Position numbers and translations under genes: made by a program
The notes under the pieces: model-generated
Databases searched by the model: none
Told to the model about the DNA's origin: nothing
What the model saw: only the letters and a program-made list of their open reading frames with translations
Assembly (NCBI RefSeq): GCF_000698575.1
Contig: NZ_JFHD01000024.1
Location: forward strand, 1-64,000
Source: Caballeronia zhejiangensis
GTDB taxonomy: Bacteria; Pseudomonadota; Gammaproteobacteria; Burkholderiales; Burkholderiaceae
Length of the DNA: 64,000 nt
Direction of reading: 5' to 3'
In this document: positions 42,197 through 51,466 of the stretch, piece by piece
How the letters are laid out: each line of letters starts with the position of its first letter
How positions within the stretch are numbered: the stretch's first letter is position 1

Positions 42197-43996
42197 ATGA
42201 ACGCGGAACTTGCCGGTACGGCCAATGTGTTGCAACGCGTCGTGCGTACGATCCTGTTCGCCGATCTCGTCGAGTCGTGCCGGCTCGCCGAAGCGGACGA
42301 AGCGGGAACGGCCGCGCGCTGGCGCAATCTGCGCGCGGTCATTGAAAACCGCATCGTGCCGGAGCATCAGGGGCGGCTGATCCGCACCGAAGGCGACGGC
42401 CTCATGATGCTGTTCGAGCACGCGTTGCCGGCGGCGCGTTGCGCGCTCGACATTCAGGCGGCGTGCAGGGCGAGCGCGGCCGATCGCGGCGACGGCAACG
42501 CCGGGGCCGAGCCGCTCATGTTGCGCGAGAGTCTGCACGAGACCGAGCTTTTCGCGGACGAGCGCGACGTCTACGGACGCGGCGTGAATCTGGCCGCGCG
42601 TCTCTACAACCTCGCCGGACCCGGCGAAATCGTGATGTCGGATTGCGTGCAGGCGCGGCTCGCGGGCGTTTTCGACGCGTGCATCGAGGATCTCGGCGAG
42701 TGTCATCTGCGGCATCTGGCGCATCCGGTGCACGCGTTCCGTCTCGGCGGACCGGGGCCGCGTCCGGTGATCGCGCCGAACGCCATCGGCGCGGCGGTGC
42801 TGCGGCCTTCGATCGCGGTGATTCCGTTCGCGTCGCGCTGCCTCGACGCGAGCCATGACGTGCTCGGGGAGATTCTCGCCGACGACATCATCATCGGTCT
42901 CTCGGGCAGCGACGAACTGCGCGTGATCTCTCGGCTATCCACGAGCGCGTTGCGTGACCGGAGCGCGAACGCGTCGCAGGCGGGCGCGCTGCTCGATGCG
43001 CGCTACGTGCTGTCGGGCGCGTATCGCACGCATGGCGGCAAGATCGTGCTCGCCGTCGAACTCGCCGATACCAAACTCGCTTGCGTCGTCTGGGGCGAAA
43101 CGCTCACCGACAGCATCGACGCCGTCATCGCGGGCGAAAGCACGCTCGTCGCGCACATTCATACGTCGGTTGGCACGCGGATCGTGGCGCACGAGCTCGA
43201 ACGCACGCGCAGCCAGTCGCTGCCGACGCTCGAAAGCTCGACCTTGCTGCTCGGCTCGATTGCGCTGATGCATCGCGGCGTGCGCGACGAATTCGAGCGC
43301 GCCGGCCAGATGCTCGACGTGCTCGCGGAACGCGCGCGCGGCCAGGCGACGCCTTACGCATGGCTCGCGAAATGGCACGTGCTGCGCTTCAATCGCGGCT
43401 GGACGACGGACCGCGTCGGCGAGGCGCATTCCGCGCTCGCCTGCTCGCGGCGCGCGCTCGACGCCGATTCGCGCTCGTCGATGGCGCTCGCGGTCGAAGG
43501 TTTCGTCCGCACGAATCTGCTCAAGCAGCTCGATGCCGGCGAGGATTGCTACGAGCGCGCGCTGGAGGCGAATCCCAACGATTCGCTCGCGTGGCTGCTC
43601 AAGGGAACGCTTCATGCATTCAAGGGCGAGGGCGACGAAGCCGTCGCGGCGACGGGACATGCGCTCGCGCTCTCGCCGCTCGATCCGCTGAAGAGTTTCT
43701 ACGAGTCGCTCTGCGCGACGGCGGCGCTTTCCGCGCGCCAGTACGAGCGCGTGATCGAACTCGCGGAGCATTCGCTGCGCAACGGGCCGAATAACACGTC
43801 GACCTTGCGCGCGCTCGCGATCGCGCAGGCGGAACTCGGTCTCGTCGACGATGCGCGGCTCACGATCCGCAAGGTGCTCGCGATCGAGCCGCATCTCACC
43901 GTGCGCGGCTTTCTGGAGCGTTCGCCGAGCGCGGCGTTCGAGACGGGCCGCATCTGGTCGGACGCGCTGCGGCGCGCGGGTTTGCCGTTGCAGTAG
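42197..43996 (+). CDS. Class III nucleotide cyclase with TolB-like and TPR domains
   Basis: ATG 42197 (599 aa). Residues 1-190 hold the cyclase domain: RTILFADLVES (metal Asp23), LIRTEGDGLMMLF (metal Asp67) and RGVNLAARLYNLAGPGEIVM (Asn131/Arg135), so the catalytic set looks complete. Residues about 220-340 (SIAVIPFASRCLDASHDVLG, ARYVLSGAYRTHGGKIVLAV) match the TolB/FlgO-like domain often found in such cyclases, and the last 200 residues are TPR repeats (ALEANPNDSLAWLLKGTLHA). It makes cAMP or cGMP. It lies on the same strand as the cNMP-binding regulator upstream and 37 bp before the haloperoxidase gene. Confidence 0.88.
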   Translation: MNAELAGTANVLQRVVRTILFADLVESCRLAEADEAGTAARWRNLRAVIENRIVPEHQGRLIRTEGDGLMMLFEHALPAARCALDIQAACRASAADRGDGNAGAEPLMLRESLHETELFADERDVYGRGVNLAARLYNLAGPGEIVMSDCVQARLAGVFDACIEDLGECHLRHLAHPVHAFRLGGPGPRPVIAPNAIGAAVLRPSIAVIPFASRCLDASHDVLGEILADDIIIGLSGSDELRVISRLSTSALRDRSANASQAGALLDARYVLSGAYRTHGGKIVLAVELADTKLACVVWGETLTDSIDAVIAGESTLVAHIHTSVGTRIVAHELERTRSQSLPTLESSTLLLGSIALMHRGVRDEFERAGQMLDVLAERARGQATPYAWLAKWHVLRFNRGWTTDRVGEAHSALACSRRALDADSRSSMALAVEGFVRTNLLKQLDAGEDCYERALEANPNDSLAWLLKGTLHAFKGEGDEAVAATGHALALSPLDPLKSFYESLCATAALSARQYERVIELAEHSLRNGPNNTSTLRALAIAQAELGLVDDARLTIRKVLAIEPHLTVRGFLERSPSAAFETGRIWSDALRRAGLPLQ

Positions 43997-44033
43997 CCCG
44001 CAGGCATTCCTGACGAAGCAAAGAGGTGAACGA

Positions 44034-45347
44034 ATGGCGACTCTCGGCGGAGTGGGCGGCGTAGGTGGCGTGGGCGGTGTGGGCGGCGTGGGCGGCGTCG
44101 GTGGCGTGGGCGGCGTCGGGGGAGTGGGAGGCGTCGGCGGAGTCGGCAGCGCCGACATGCTCGGCGGCGCCGAATCGCAGACGATGGGTCTCATCGGCCA
44201 TCGCGACGGCATCTGCGGGCCGTGGCAGCCGGGTCAGCCGTTTGGGATCAATCCCGAAGAGGACGAATTCCGCACGGACGCGAACGGCAATCCCGTTCGC
44301 AATCTCGACGACAACGGCCAGCTCTGGCGCTGGGACGACTGGGTGCGGGCGAGCGTGTTCGACTTCGAACTGGTGTCGAATCTCGCCTTCACGCTCTCGC
44401 CAAAGGATGCGGAAGAGGAGGCTGGCGGGACCGGCGTGACGCTGTGGGATCGCGGTTTCAGGATCGACCCGAACGACACCGCGCCCAAGTTCGATCCGCC
44501 CAAGCTGATCGTTCAGATGCATCGGCCGGGCAAGGACGTGTTCGTCAAGCAGCTCACGTTCATGGATCGCTACTCCGACCTGCGCGCCGAACGGGCCAAT
44601 GAAACGCTGCTGCAGATGGGACCGCAAGCAGCCTTCTGGAGCTCGATTCTTTTCCTGAGTCCGCAGCGCACGCCGAAGACGCTCGAACTGCTCGCGACGG
44701 CGGTGCGTTTCGCGATCGCCGTGGAAATGCGTTTCAAGCACGCGCTCGCGTGCAGCCGCGCGATCGACTATTCGCCGCAAGTTCAGCCGATGATCCCGAC
44801 GCCCGGCCACGGCTCGCTGCCGAGCGGACATTCGACGCAGGCGTACATCGTCGCGGGCGTGATGAACGATTTCTTCCGAGATTTACGCAACGCGCCGATG
44901 GCGACCGGCGCGCAGCCGTCGACGGCGCTGCACACGCAGCTTTACGCGCAGGCGCGGCGCGTCGCGCTCAACCGCACGATCGCGGGCGTGCACTTCCCGG
45001 TGGACACGGCGGCGGGGCATCTGCTCGGGACGACGCTCGCGGAGTATTTCGTGCATCGCTGCAAGATCGACGGCGATCGGGGCACCTTCACGCCGCGCAC
45101 GTTCCGGGGCGACCAGTTCGACGGCGAAGAGGACTTCAACGATCAGGAGCCGCTCCTCTGGCCCGCCAACGCCACCGCCGCGCAGCAGACCGATCCGCCG
45201 ACGATGGTGTCGCCCGATTACCCGCATATCTGGCTCGGCAAGCCGAAGCCGACGGGCGCAGGTTCGCCGATTCTCGCCTGGCTATGGAACGAGGCGAAGA
45301 ACGAGTGGAACGGCAAGGGCTTGAGCGGAAATCGCGTGCCGACATGA
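44034..45347 (+). CDS. Vanadium-dependent haloperoxidase / PAP2-like protein with (GGV)11 N-terminus
   Basis: ATG 44034 with AGAGGTGAACGA upstream (437 aa). After MATL come eleven Gly-Gly-Val repeats, then a globular domain. The phosphate/vanadate site is complete: FKHALACSR (K-x6-R), GSLPSGHST (PSGH) and NRTIAGVHFPVD (R-x5-H). This is the arrangement of vanadium chloroperoxidases and acid phosphatases, and the size fits the peroxidase group. The GGV tract is probably flexible and not a classical export signal. The stop overlaps the ATG of the S8 peptidase by 4 bp (ATGA). Confidence 0.85.
   Translation: MATLGGVGGVGGVGGVGGVGGVGGVGGVGGVGGVGGVGSADMLGGAESQTMGLIGHRDGICGPWQPGQPFGINPEEDEFRTDANGNPVRNLDDNGQLWRWDDWVRASVFDFELVSNLAFTLSPKDAEEEAGGTGVTLWDRGFRIDPNDTAPKFDPPKLIVQMHRPGKDVFVKQLTFMDRYSDLRAERANETLLQMGPQAAFWSSILFLSPQRTPKTLELLATAVRFAIAVEMRFKHALACSRAIDYSPQVQPMIPTPGHGSLPSGHSTQAYIVAGVMNDFFRDLRNAPMATGAQPSTALHTQLYAQARRVALNRTIAGVHFPVDTAAGHLLGTTLAEYFVHRCKIDGDRGTFTPRTFRGDQFDGEEDFNDQEPLLWPANATAAQQTDPPTMVSPDYPHIWLGKPKPTGAGSPILAWLWNEAKNEWNGKGLSGNRVPT
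44046..44144 (+). repeat. Eleven 9-bp repeats coding Gly-Gly-Val
   Basis: A 99-bp run of GGN-GGN-GTN codons. Synonymous sites vary (GGA GTG GGC GGC GTA ...), so the repeat is kept at protein level more than at DNA level. It encodes residues 5-37 of the haloperoxidase-like protein. Confidence 0.95.
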
Positions 45348-47437
45348 ACGCGATCTGGCAGGTCCATTCGGATGCCACGCCGCTGCTGGACGAAACCGAA
45401 GCCGGCGTGCTGGGCGTAACGCGCGCCGATCCATACCTCGTGTGGGCCGTTCTCACGCGATTCGCAGACCTGGGCGGCCCGCCGCCGGGCTTCGTGCCGA
45501 TCGCCATCGAGACGGCGCAGGGCACGACGGCGCGCAAGCTCGCCGAGACGGTGCAGGGCAAGAGCGGGATATGGATGTCGGCGCTCTATCGTCATCCGGC
45601 CGCGGGTCTCGAAAACACGCGCTTTTGCACCGCATTCGTGACGGCGGCGTTTCTCGATCATCTGAAGACCGATCTCGCCGGCATGATCGAGCGCTTCACG
45701 CTCGCGATGCCGGTGCTGGCCGGCGAGCCGCCGCGCAGCGATCCCGTGCCGGTCACGAATCAGGACAAGCTCGCTCACGCGCCGCGTCGCCATGGCGCGC
45801 CCAAGGTCGTCGTGGTCGGCGCATGCGACGACGCCATCGCGTTCGCGCACGCGCATTTTTACGCCGATGCAGCCGGCACGGACTCGCGCGTGCGCTGTTT
45901 CTGGAATCAGGACGATCCGGCCAACGACGCGCAAGGGCTCGGATACGGGCGCGAGTTCCTCTCGGCGGACATTCACAAGCGGATGAACGACGCGCGGCGC
46001 GACGGCGTAATCGACGAAGAGGCGCTCTATCGCGATGCGGGCGCGACGGCGCTCGCCCGCGGATGGACGCACGGCACCGCGACGCTGGACCTCGCCGCGG
46101 GCGTCGATTTGCGGCGGCCCGATCTTTCGGCGCCGAATCCGAATCGAGCGCCGGATCCGCCGCCCGAACTGGTCGCCGTGCAATTCCGTCAGCCGGGCCG
46201 GACCGTGCGCGACACGTCCGGTCTCTGGCTCGACGCGCAGGCGCTCGATGCGTTGCGCTACATCATCGCGCGCACGCGGGACATCGCCGGCGACGTGAGC
46301 CGCGCGTTCATCAATATGAGCTATGGCTATTTCGCCGGTCCGCACGACGGCACGTCGATGCTCGAATGCGCGATGGACGAGCTCTCGCAAACGCGAGCCT
46401 GCTCCATCACGCTCCCGGCGGGCAACAGCAATCTCGACCGCTGTCACGGCACGCTGTCCATCGCAAAGGACGCGACAGAAGAACTGCGCTGGCGCGTGTT
46501 GCCCGAGTGTCTGACGCCGAGTTTCGTCGAAATCTGGCTGCCCGATATAGGAGATTCGAACATCGAAGTCGCGGTGCGGCCGCCCGGCGGCGGCGCGAGC
46601 GCGGGAATCCAGCCCGGCAGCGTCGCCGCCTGGACGCTCGGCAGCGAGCGCCTGTGCACGGTCGTGCATCTCGGCCGCGGCGCGCGCGGCAAACCGCCGA
46701 TGATTCTCGTCGCGCTCGCGCCGACGATGACGCGCGACCCGAACCGGCGTCCCGCGCCGAGCGGCGACTGGATGATCGAGCTGAAGAATGCCAACCAGAA
46801 CAGTGACATCGAAGTCCAAGCCTGGGTGCAGCGCAACGAGACGCCCTTCGGCTTCCCCGTACGCGGACGCCAGTCCCGCTTCGACGACGATGCTTACGTG
46901 CGCTTCGACAAATACACCGCGCCGCAGGACTACGACGGCCCCAATCCGCCGAGCTGGATCCGTCGCGAGGGCACGCTCAGTTCGATCGCGACGGGCTTTC
47001 AGACGTGCGTCGTCGGCGGCTATCGCAAGCAGGACCTGGCCACCGCGCCGTACTCCTCGTCGGGCTTCGACCGCGCGGGCAAGCCGCCCGATCGCGCCGG
47101 GCCCGACGTGGCCGCCGTATCGGATCGCTCGATCATCCGCAAAGGCGTGATGGCGGCGGGCACGCGCAGCGGCTCGGCGCTTGCGTTCGAGGGCACGAGC
47201 GCCGCCGCGCCGCAAATCCTGCGCAAGATCGCGGTGTCGCCGCCCCAGGGCGCCACCTTTTCGACGACGCCCCGTCAAGACACGCGCAACAAGGCGACGT
47301 TGCAGACGATCACGTCCGCCGGCGTCACCGAGCAAGGCCGCAAGCTCGACGCGGACGAGCGGGGCCGGCGCGTGTCGCAGGGCAACGTCGGCGCGGGCAT
47401 CGTGAAAACGCCGCCGACGGACATCGAAGACCGCTGA
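45344..47437 (+). CDS. Subtilisin-like (S8) serine peptidase with divergent catalytic core
   Basis: ATG 45344 overlaps the stop of the haloperoxidase (697 aa). Residues 155-172 (KVVVVGACDDAIAFAHAHF) carry the S8 catalytic Asp region (Asp162/163), WTHGTATLDL (His243) is the His motif, ITLPAGNSN the Asn (about 361) and FEGTSAAAPQ the Ser619 motif. Two large inserts separate them. No signal peptide or propeptide is visible, so it is probably cytoplasmic or exported by another route. Residues 1-150 are an extra N-terminal domain of unknown type. Tight coupling to the haloperoxidase gene implies joint function. Confidence 0.85.
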   Translation: MNAIWQVHSDATPLLDETEAGVLGVTRADPYLVWAVLTRFADLGGPPPGFVPIAIETAQGTTARKLAETVQGKSGIWMSALYRHPAAGLENTRFCTAFVTAAFLDHLKTDLAGMIERFTLAMPVLAGEPPRSDPVPVTNQDKLAHAPRRHGAPKVVVVGACDDAIAFAHAHFYADAAGTDSRVRCFWNQDDPANDAQGLGYGREFLSADIHKRMNDARRDGVIDEEALYRDAGATALARGWTHGTATLDLAAGVDLRRPDLSAPNPNRAPDPPPELVAVQFRQPGRTVRDTSGLWLDAQALDALRYIIARTRDIAGDVSRAFINMSYGYFAGPHDGTSMLECAMDELSQTRACSITLPAGNSNLDRCHGTLSIAKDATEELRWRVLPECLTPSFVEIWLPDIGDSNIEVAVRPPGGGASAGIQPGSVAAWTLGSERLCTVVHLGRGARGKPPMILVALAPTMTRDPNRRPAPSGDWMIELKNANQNSDIEVQAWVQRNETPFGFPVRGRQSRFDDDAYVRFDKYTAPQDYDGPNPPSWIRREGTLSSIATGFQTCVVGGYRKQDLATAPYSSSGFDRAGKPPDRAGPDVAAVSDRSIIRKGVMAAGTRSGSALAFEGTSAAAPQILRKIAVSPPQGATFSTTPRQDTRNKATLQTITSAGVTEQGRKLDADERGRRVSQGNVGAGIVKTPPTDIEDR

Positions 47438-47444
47438 CGCCCGC

Positions 47445-48215
47445 TCATTCGTGCGCTTCTAGCGCGAGCAGATTCAGCACGATCAGGATCGCGTCGCGGT
47501 TCTCCGGCGCGATCGCGATGCCGAGCGTGTCCTCCATCCAGCGGCCGATTTTCGTCGCGGCGAAGGATTTCGGCGTCGCTTTCTTCTTCATCGTCACGCC
47601 GAGCTTGCGGGCGCGATAGTGATACGACGGCACCTCGTACCGGTCCGCGACGGCCTTGAGCCCGCCCTTGCGTTCGCCGCACGCGCCGAGACTCCCTGCG
47701 AGGACGATCCGGTCCGGCGCATCGAGCGCCGCGACGAACGCGCGCGCGAGACCGCGCACGTCCGCCTCGCTCAGACCGAATTCGGCGAGCGCGGCTGCCA
47801 CCGGATCGTCGGGAGCGTGCGCGCGCGAATCGACTTCGGCCTGCACGCCGTCGATCTCGATCGACAGATTGCGCTGCAGGCTCGCGCTGCGCAGACAGTC
47901 GATCAGGAAGCGGCGAAAGTACGCGCACAGCGCATGCGCCGTGGACGGCGCGCTCTCCGGCGACGCGTGCGACGGGCGCTGCTCGAAGTCGAGCCGCAAC
48001 ACGCGCGAGAAGAAGAATTGCGAGATCAGCTCCTCCTTGTCCTCGGGCAGTCCGCGCAACTCCGACGGGTAATAGCCGCGCAGCGCCGCCAACACCAGCT
48101 TGTAGATCTGGCCGATTTCGCTGTCGGAGAGACTCGTCCGGCGATGCCACAGTTCGGCGAGCGTCGAGGTTTCGAGCGCGAAGGCGCTTGCGTCGCGATG
48201 AGTCAGCGCGTCCAT
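47445..48215 (-). CDS. Sigma-factor-like (ECF-like) protein, 256 aa
   Basis: The N-terminal part has LPEDKEELISQFFFSRVLRL and AYFRRFLIDCLRSASLQRN, similar in spacing to sigma region 2. The C-terminal part (DAPDRIVLAGSLGACGERKG, GLKAVADRYEVPSYHYRARK, LGVTMKKK) resembles region 4 with a helix-turn-helix. Identity is low, so the assignment is tentative. It is convergent with the S8 peptidase, 7 bp apart. If it is a sigma factor, it could turn on the peroxidase-protease genes; this is unproven. Confidence 0.6.
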   Translation of the reverse strand: MDALTHRDASAFALETSTLAELWHRRTSLSDSEIGQIYKLVLAALRGYYPSELRGLPEDKEELISQFFFSRVLRLDFEQRPSHASPESAPSTAHALCAYFRRFLIDCLRSASLQRNLSIEIDGVQAEVDSRAHAPDDPVAAALAEFGLSEADVRGLARAFVAALDAPDRIVLAGSLGACGERKGGLKAVADRYEVPSYHYRARKLGVTMKKKATPKSFAATKIGRWMEDTLGIAIAPENRDAILIVLNLLALEAHE

Positions 48216-48546
48216 GATGACGCTCCCGTTCCCCTGAATCCTCTGTGCGTGAACATGGCCCCTCCTGCGTTTGCTGCGCCGCCCGGCGCGTGGCCCGAGG
48301 CGTGTCGGCTTTTCAGCCGTTCCTGCGAGCCGGCGCTTTCAAATTAGTCACGGCGGGGCGCGCGCAAAATCGGCTGGATGGCCTACATCGAAAGTCGTAG
48401 AAAGGGGATGGCCATAAAGTTTTCGGCTGACCGGCCGATAGCGCATGAGGAATCGAGCGCCGGGCGTCATCTCGGCGTGGGCCTGAGGCGGTCGAACCGC
48501 AAGAAAAAGCAGTCGCAAAAGACTGACAAGAAACGAGAGAGGGCCG
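48216..48546. other. Divergent intergenic region, 330 bp
   Basis: Lies between the sigma-like gene (leftward) and the MHYT-GGDEF-EAL gene (rightward) and must hold both promoters. GAGAGGG near the right end is the ribosome site of the latter. I see no specific operator. Confidence 0.4.
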
Positions 48547-50646
48547 ATGACTGGTGTCTACAATCCGCTGCTGGTCTGCCTGTCGCTGGTGGTCGCGTTC
48601 CTCGCGTCCTACACGGCGATGGAGCTGTCCGGCGGCCTGAATGCGCTTGCGAGCGCGAAACGCCGCCCCGCCTGGCTTGCCGGCGGCGCGGTGTCGATGG
48701 GCGTCGGCATCTGGTCGATGCACTTCATCGGCATGCTCGCGTTCTCGCTGCCGATTCCCGTCGGCTACGACGTGTCCATCACGGCGGCGTCGCTCGTGCT
48801 CGCGATCGGCGTGTCGTTCATCGCGCTCGCCACCGCGAGCCGGGGCGCGCTATCGTGGCCGCGCCTCGTCGTCGGCGGCGCGATCATGGGCGTCGGCGTC
48901 GCGGCGATGCACTTCACCGGCATGCGCGCGATGGAGATGTCGCCGGGAATCGACTACACGGTCTGGAAAGTGGCGCTGTCGGTCGCGGTCGCGATCTTCG
49001 CGTCGATGGCCGCGCTCTGGCTCGCGTTCACGCTGCGCGCGTCGAACGTGGAGAACCGCGTCGTCAAGCGGCTCGGCGCGGCGATCATCATGGCGGTCGC
49101 CATCACCGGCATGCACTATCTGGGCATGGACGCGGCCAATTTCGCGCCGGGCAGCCTCTGCCTCGCCGATGCCAAACTCGACGCGAACTGGCTCGCGCTC
49201 GTCGTCACGGCGATGTCGTTCACCGTGCTCGTCGGCACGCTCGCGCTGTTCGCGCTCCACACGAGCAGCCTGTCGATCTCGCTGAAGCGCGCGAACCGGC
49301 AACTGCGCTATCTCGGCACGCACGACGCGCTCACGAGGTTGCCGAACCGCCAGCAACTCACGCTGCGCATCGCGCAGGCGATCGAAGACGGCGCGCGCCG
49401 CGCGTCGCCGTTCGCGGTGCTCTTCATCGATCTCGACGGCTTCAAGTCGATCAACGATTCGCTCGGTCATGGCGTCGGCGACGATCTGCTGCAGGTATGC
49501 GCCGAGCGTCTGCGCGAGGATTTGCGCCATACCGACATGGTCGCGCGGCTCGGCGGCGACGAATTCGTGATCGTGGTCGGGAACGCGGCGGACACCTCGG
49601 CGGCAATGACGGTCGCCAATGGCGTGCTGGGGCGTCTCTCGCAGGAGATCGTCGTCAACGGCTTGCCGCTGCGCGTGAGCGCGAGCATCGGCATTGCGTT
49701 TCATCCGCGCGACGGCGCGAACGCCGACGAACTGCTCCACAGCGCCGACGCCGCCATGTACGCCGCGAAGCAGAGCGGGCGCAATACGGTCCGTGTGTTC
49801 GAGCCGCAGATGAATCACACGGCGCTCAGGTCGCTGATCCTTCAACGTGACCTGCATCGCGCGTTGAGCGACGACCAGTTGAGCCTGTCGTTTCAGCCGA
49901 AGTTCAGCGTCGCGTCGCAATCGGTGACGGGCGTCGAGGCGCTGATTCGCTGGCGTCATCCGGAGCTCGGCGAAATCGCGCCGCTCGAATTCATTCCGAT
50001 CGCCGAGCGCTCCGGCCTCATCGTCGAAATCGGCGACTGGGTGTTGCGCGAAGTGTGCCGCAACATCGCGCGATGGGACGCGGACGGCCTGCCGGCGATC
50101 TCGGTCTCGGTGAATCTGTCGCCGATCCAGTTCAACGTGCCCGATCTCGTCGCGCGCGTCGATGCGCTGATCGCCGCGTCCGGCGTCGATCCGTCGCGCC
50201 TCATGTTCGAGATCACCGAATCGACGGCGATGCAGAACATCGAACGGACGAGCCGCACGATCGAGGCGCTGCAAGCGCGCGGCTACGCCGTGGCCATCGA
50301 CGATTTCGGCACCGGGTATTCGAGCCTCTGTTATCTGCAGCGCTTTCGTTTCGATCAGATCAAGATCGACGGCTCCTTCGTGCGCGATCTCGATTCGTCC
50401 GGGCAGCGCGGCAGCGCGTTGCTGTCGGCGGTCGTGACGCTCGCGCGCGCGTTGCAGATCGAGGTCGTCGCGGAAGGCGTCGAAACGCAGTCGCAATTCC
50501 GCACGCTCGGCGAACTCGAATGCGATCAGATGCAGGGTTTTCTGCTGAGCCGGCCGATGCCCGCGGCGGAACTTCCGGGCTTCTTGAGCAGCATGGCGGG
50601 ACGGATCGTCGCGTCCGGCCGCGCCTGCGCCGCGCCTATCGGCTGA
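48547..50646 (+). CDS. MHYT-GGDEF-EAL protein (c-di-GMP turnover)
   Basis: 699 aa. Residues 1-240 contain seven membrane helices with MHFIGML, MHFTGMRAM and MHYLGMDAAN, the MHYT sensor (thought to bind copper and sense O2, CO or NO). GGDEF domain: RLGGDEFVIVV at about residues 335-345, intact, with an RxxD inhibitory site (RHTD) five residues before it. EAL domain: GVEALIRWRH and IDDFGTGYSSLCYLQ, also intact. The protein could make and break c-di-GMP. Its end overlaps the convergent PP2C gene by 11 bp. Confidence 0.95.
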   Translation: MTGVYNPLLVCLSLVVAFLASYTAMELSGGLNALASAKRRPAWLAGGAVSMGVGIWSMHFIGMLAFSLPIPVGYDVSITAASLVLAIGVSFIALATASRGALSWPRLVVGGAIMGVGVAAMHFTGMRAMEMSPGIDYTVWKVALSVAVAIFASMAALWLAFTLRASNVENRVVKRLGAAIIMAVAITGMHYLGMDAANFAPGSLCLADAKLDANWLALVVTAMSFTVLVGTLALFALHTSSLSISLKRANRQLRYLGTHDALTRLPNRQQLTLRIAQAIEDGARRASPFAVLFIDLDGFKSINDSLGHGVGDDLLQVCAERLREDLRHTDMVARLGGDEFVIVVGNAADTSAAMTVANGVLGRLSQEIVVNGLPLRVSASIGIAFHPRDGANADELLHSADAAMYAAKQSGRNTVRVFEPQMNHTALRSLILQRDLHRALSDDQLSLSFQPKFSVASQSVTGVEALIRWRHPELGEIAPLEFIPIAERSGLIVEIGDWVLREVCRNIARWDADGLPAISVSVNLSPIQFNVPDLVARVDALIAASGVDPSRLMFEITESTAMQNIERTSRTIEALQARGYAVAIDDFGTGYSSLCYLQRFRFDQIKIDGSFVRDLDSSGQRGSALLSAVVTLARALQIEVVAEGVETQSQFRTLGELECDQMQGFLLSRPMPAAELPGFLSSMAGRIVASGRACAAPIG

Positions 50647-51358
50647 CGCGCGGCGCGCCCGCCCACAACGCGATTGCGCTCAGATTGTCCGCGCCGGCGG
50701 GCGCGTTGCGGCGCGCACGAGCCGCGAGCGCGGCGAGCCAGCTTGCGGCGTCGCCGGCATCGTCGATCGAATCGATCATCGACGCTTCGTCGAGATGTTC
50801 CCAGAAGCCGTCGCTGCAGACGAGAAACGCGTCGCCATCCTCGATCGGAAAGGGCACGCGCGCGGCTTCGATCTTCAGTTCGTCGTCGGTGCCGAGCGCC
50901 GTGTGCATCACGCTGCGCAGCCGGTATGGCTGCGCGCTGCCCTGATCGAGCGTCTGCAGGACGATGCGTCCGTTCCTGAAACAGTAGATGTGCGTGTCGC
51001 CGCAATGCGCCCAGTTCGCGTGTGCGCCTTGCGGGTCGATCGTGAGGATCGCGGCGGTCGAGCGCATGCGTTCGCGCGTGCCGCCGGCCGATTGCGCATC
51101 GACGATCGCGCGGTTCGCGGCGAGCATCGCATCGGCGAGTTGTCCCGTTTCGACGCTCTCGCCGCGCGTCGCGCAATCGCGCAGCACGTCGCGCATGGTG
51201 TCGACGACGAGTTGCGCCGCGACGTCGCCGCCGCCGAGACCGCCCGCGCCATCGGCGACGATGCCCGCGATCAGCCGGCGATGCGCGACCAGCACGAGCC
51301 GGTCTTCGTTGCTGTTGCGACCGCCCGGATCGGTGAAGCTGGCGAGATCGAATCGCAT
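50636..51358 (-). CDS. PP2C-family protein serine/threonine phosphatase
   Basis: ATG 51358 with AAGGTAG seven bases before it (240 aa). DPGGRNSNEDRLVLV, GIVADGAGGLGGGDVAAQLV, LVCSDGFWEHLDE and APAGADNLSAIAL carry the metal-binding Asp residues of the PP2C fold. Such enzymes reverse Ser/Thr kinase action and often accompany T6SS or kinase genes; none is near. It overlaps the c-di-GMP gene by 11 bp at the 3' ends. Confidence 0.9.
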   Translation of the reverse strand: MRFDLASFTDPGGRNSNEDRLVLVAHRRLIAGIVADGAGGLGGGDVAAQLVVDTMRDVLRDCATRGESVETGQLADAMLAANRAIVDAQSAGGTRERMRSTAAILTIDPQGAHANWAHCGDTHIYCFRNGRIVLQTLDQGSAQPYRLRSVMHTALGTDDELKIEAARVPFPIEDGDAFLVCSDGFWEHLDEASMIDSIDDAGDAASWLAALAARARRNAPAGADNLSAIALWAGAPRVSR

Positions 51359-51466
51359 GGGGCTACCTTGAAGGCTTGTCATGGTTGGCGAACGTCGATG
51401 AGCGATGCGCGGGCCTTCCGCGCGGGCTACGCGATCAAGACGAACGCGCGTCCGCACTTTTGAAAC

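Noticed and set aside
42935..44212. Long leftward frame coding a (Pro-Pro-Thr) repeat and Arg-rich protein
   Set aside because: It is the reverse strand of the GGV repeat and the TPR-coding region of the cyclase. The codon pattern fits the plus-strand genes and no ribosome site is present.
45218..47335. Leftward frame of 705 codons opposite the S8 peptidase
   Set aside because: The plus-strand frame has a complete catalytic set and overlaps its upstream partner. The minus frame is Arg-rich shadow.
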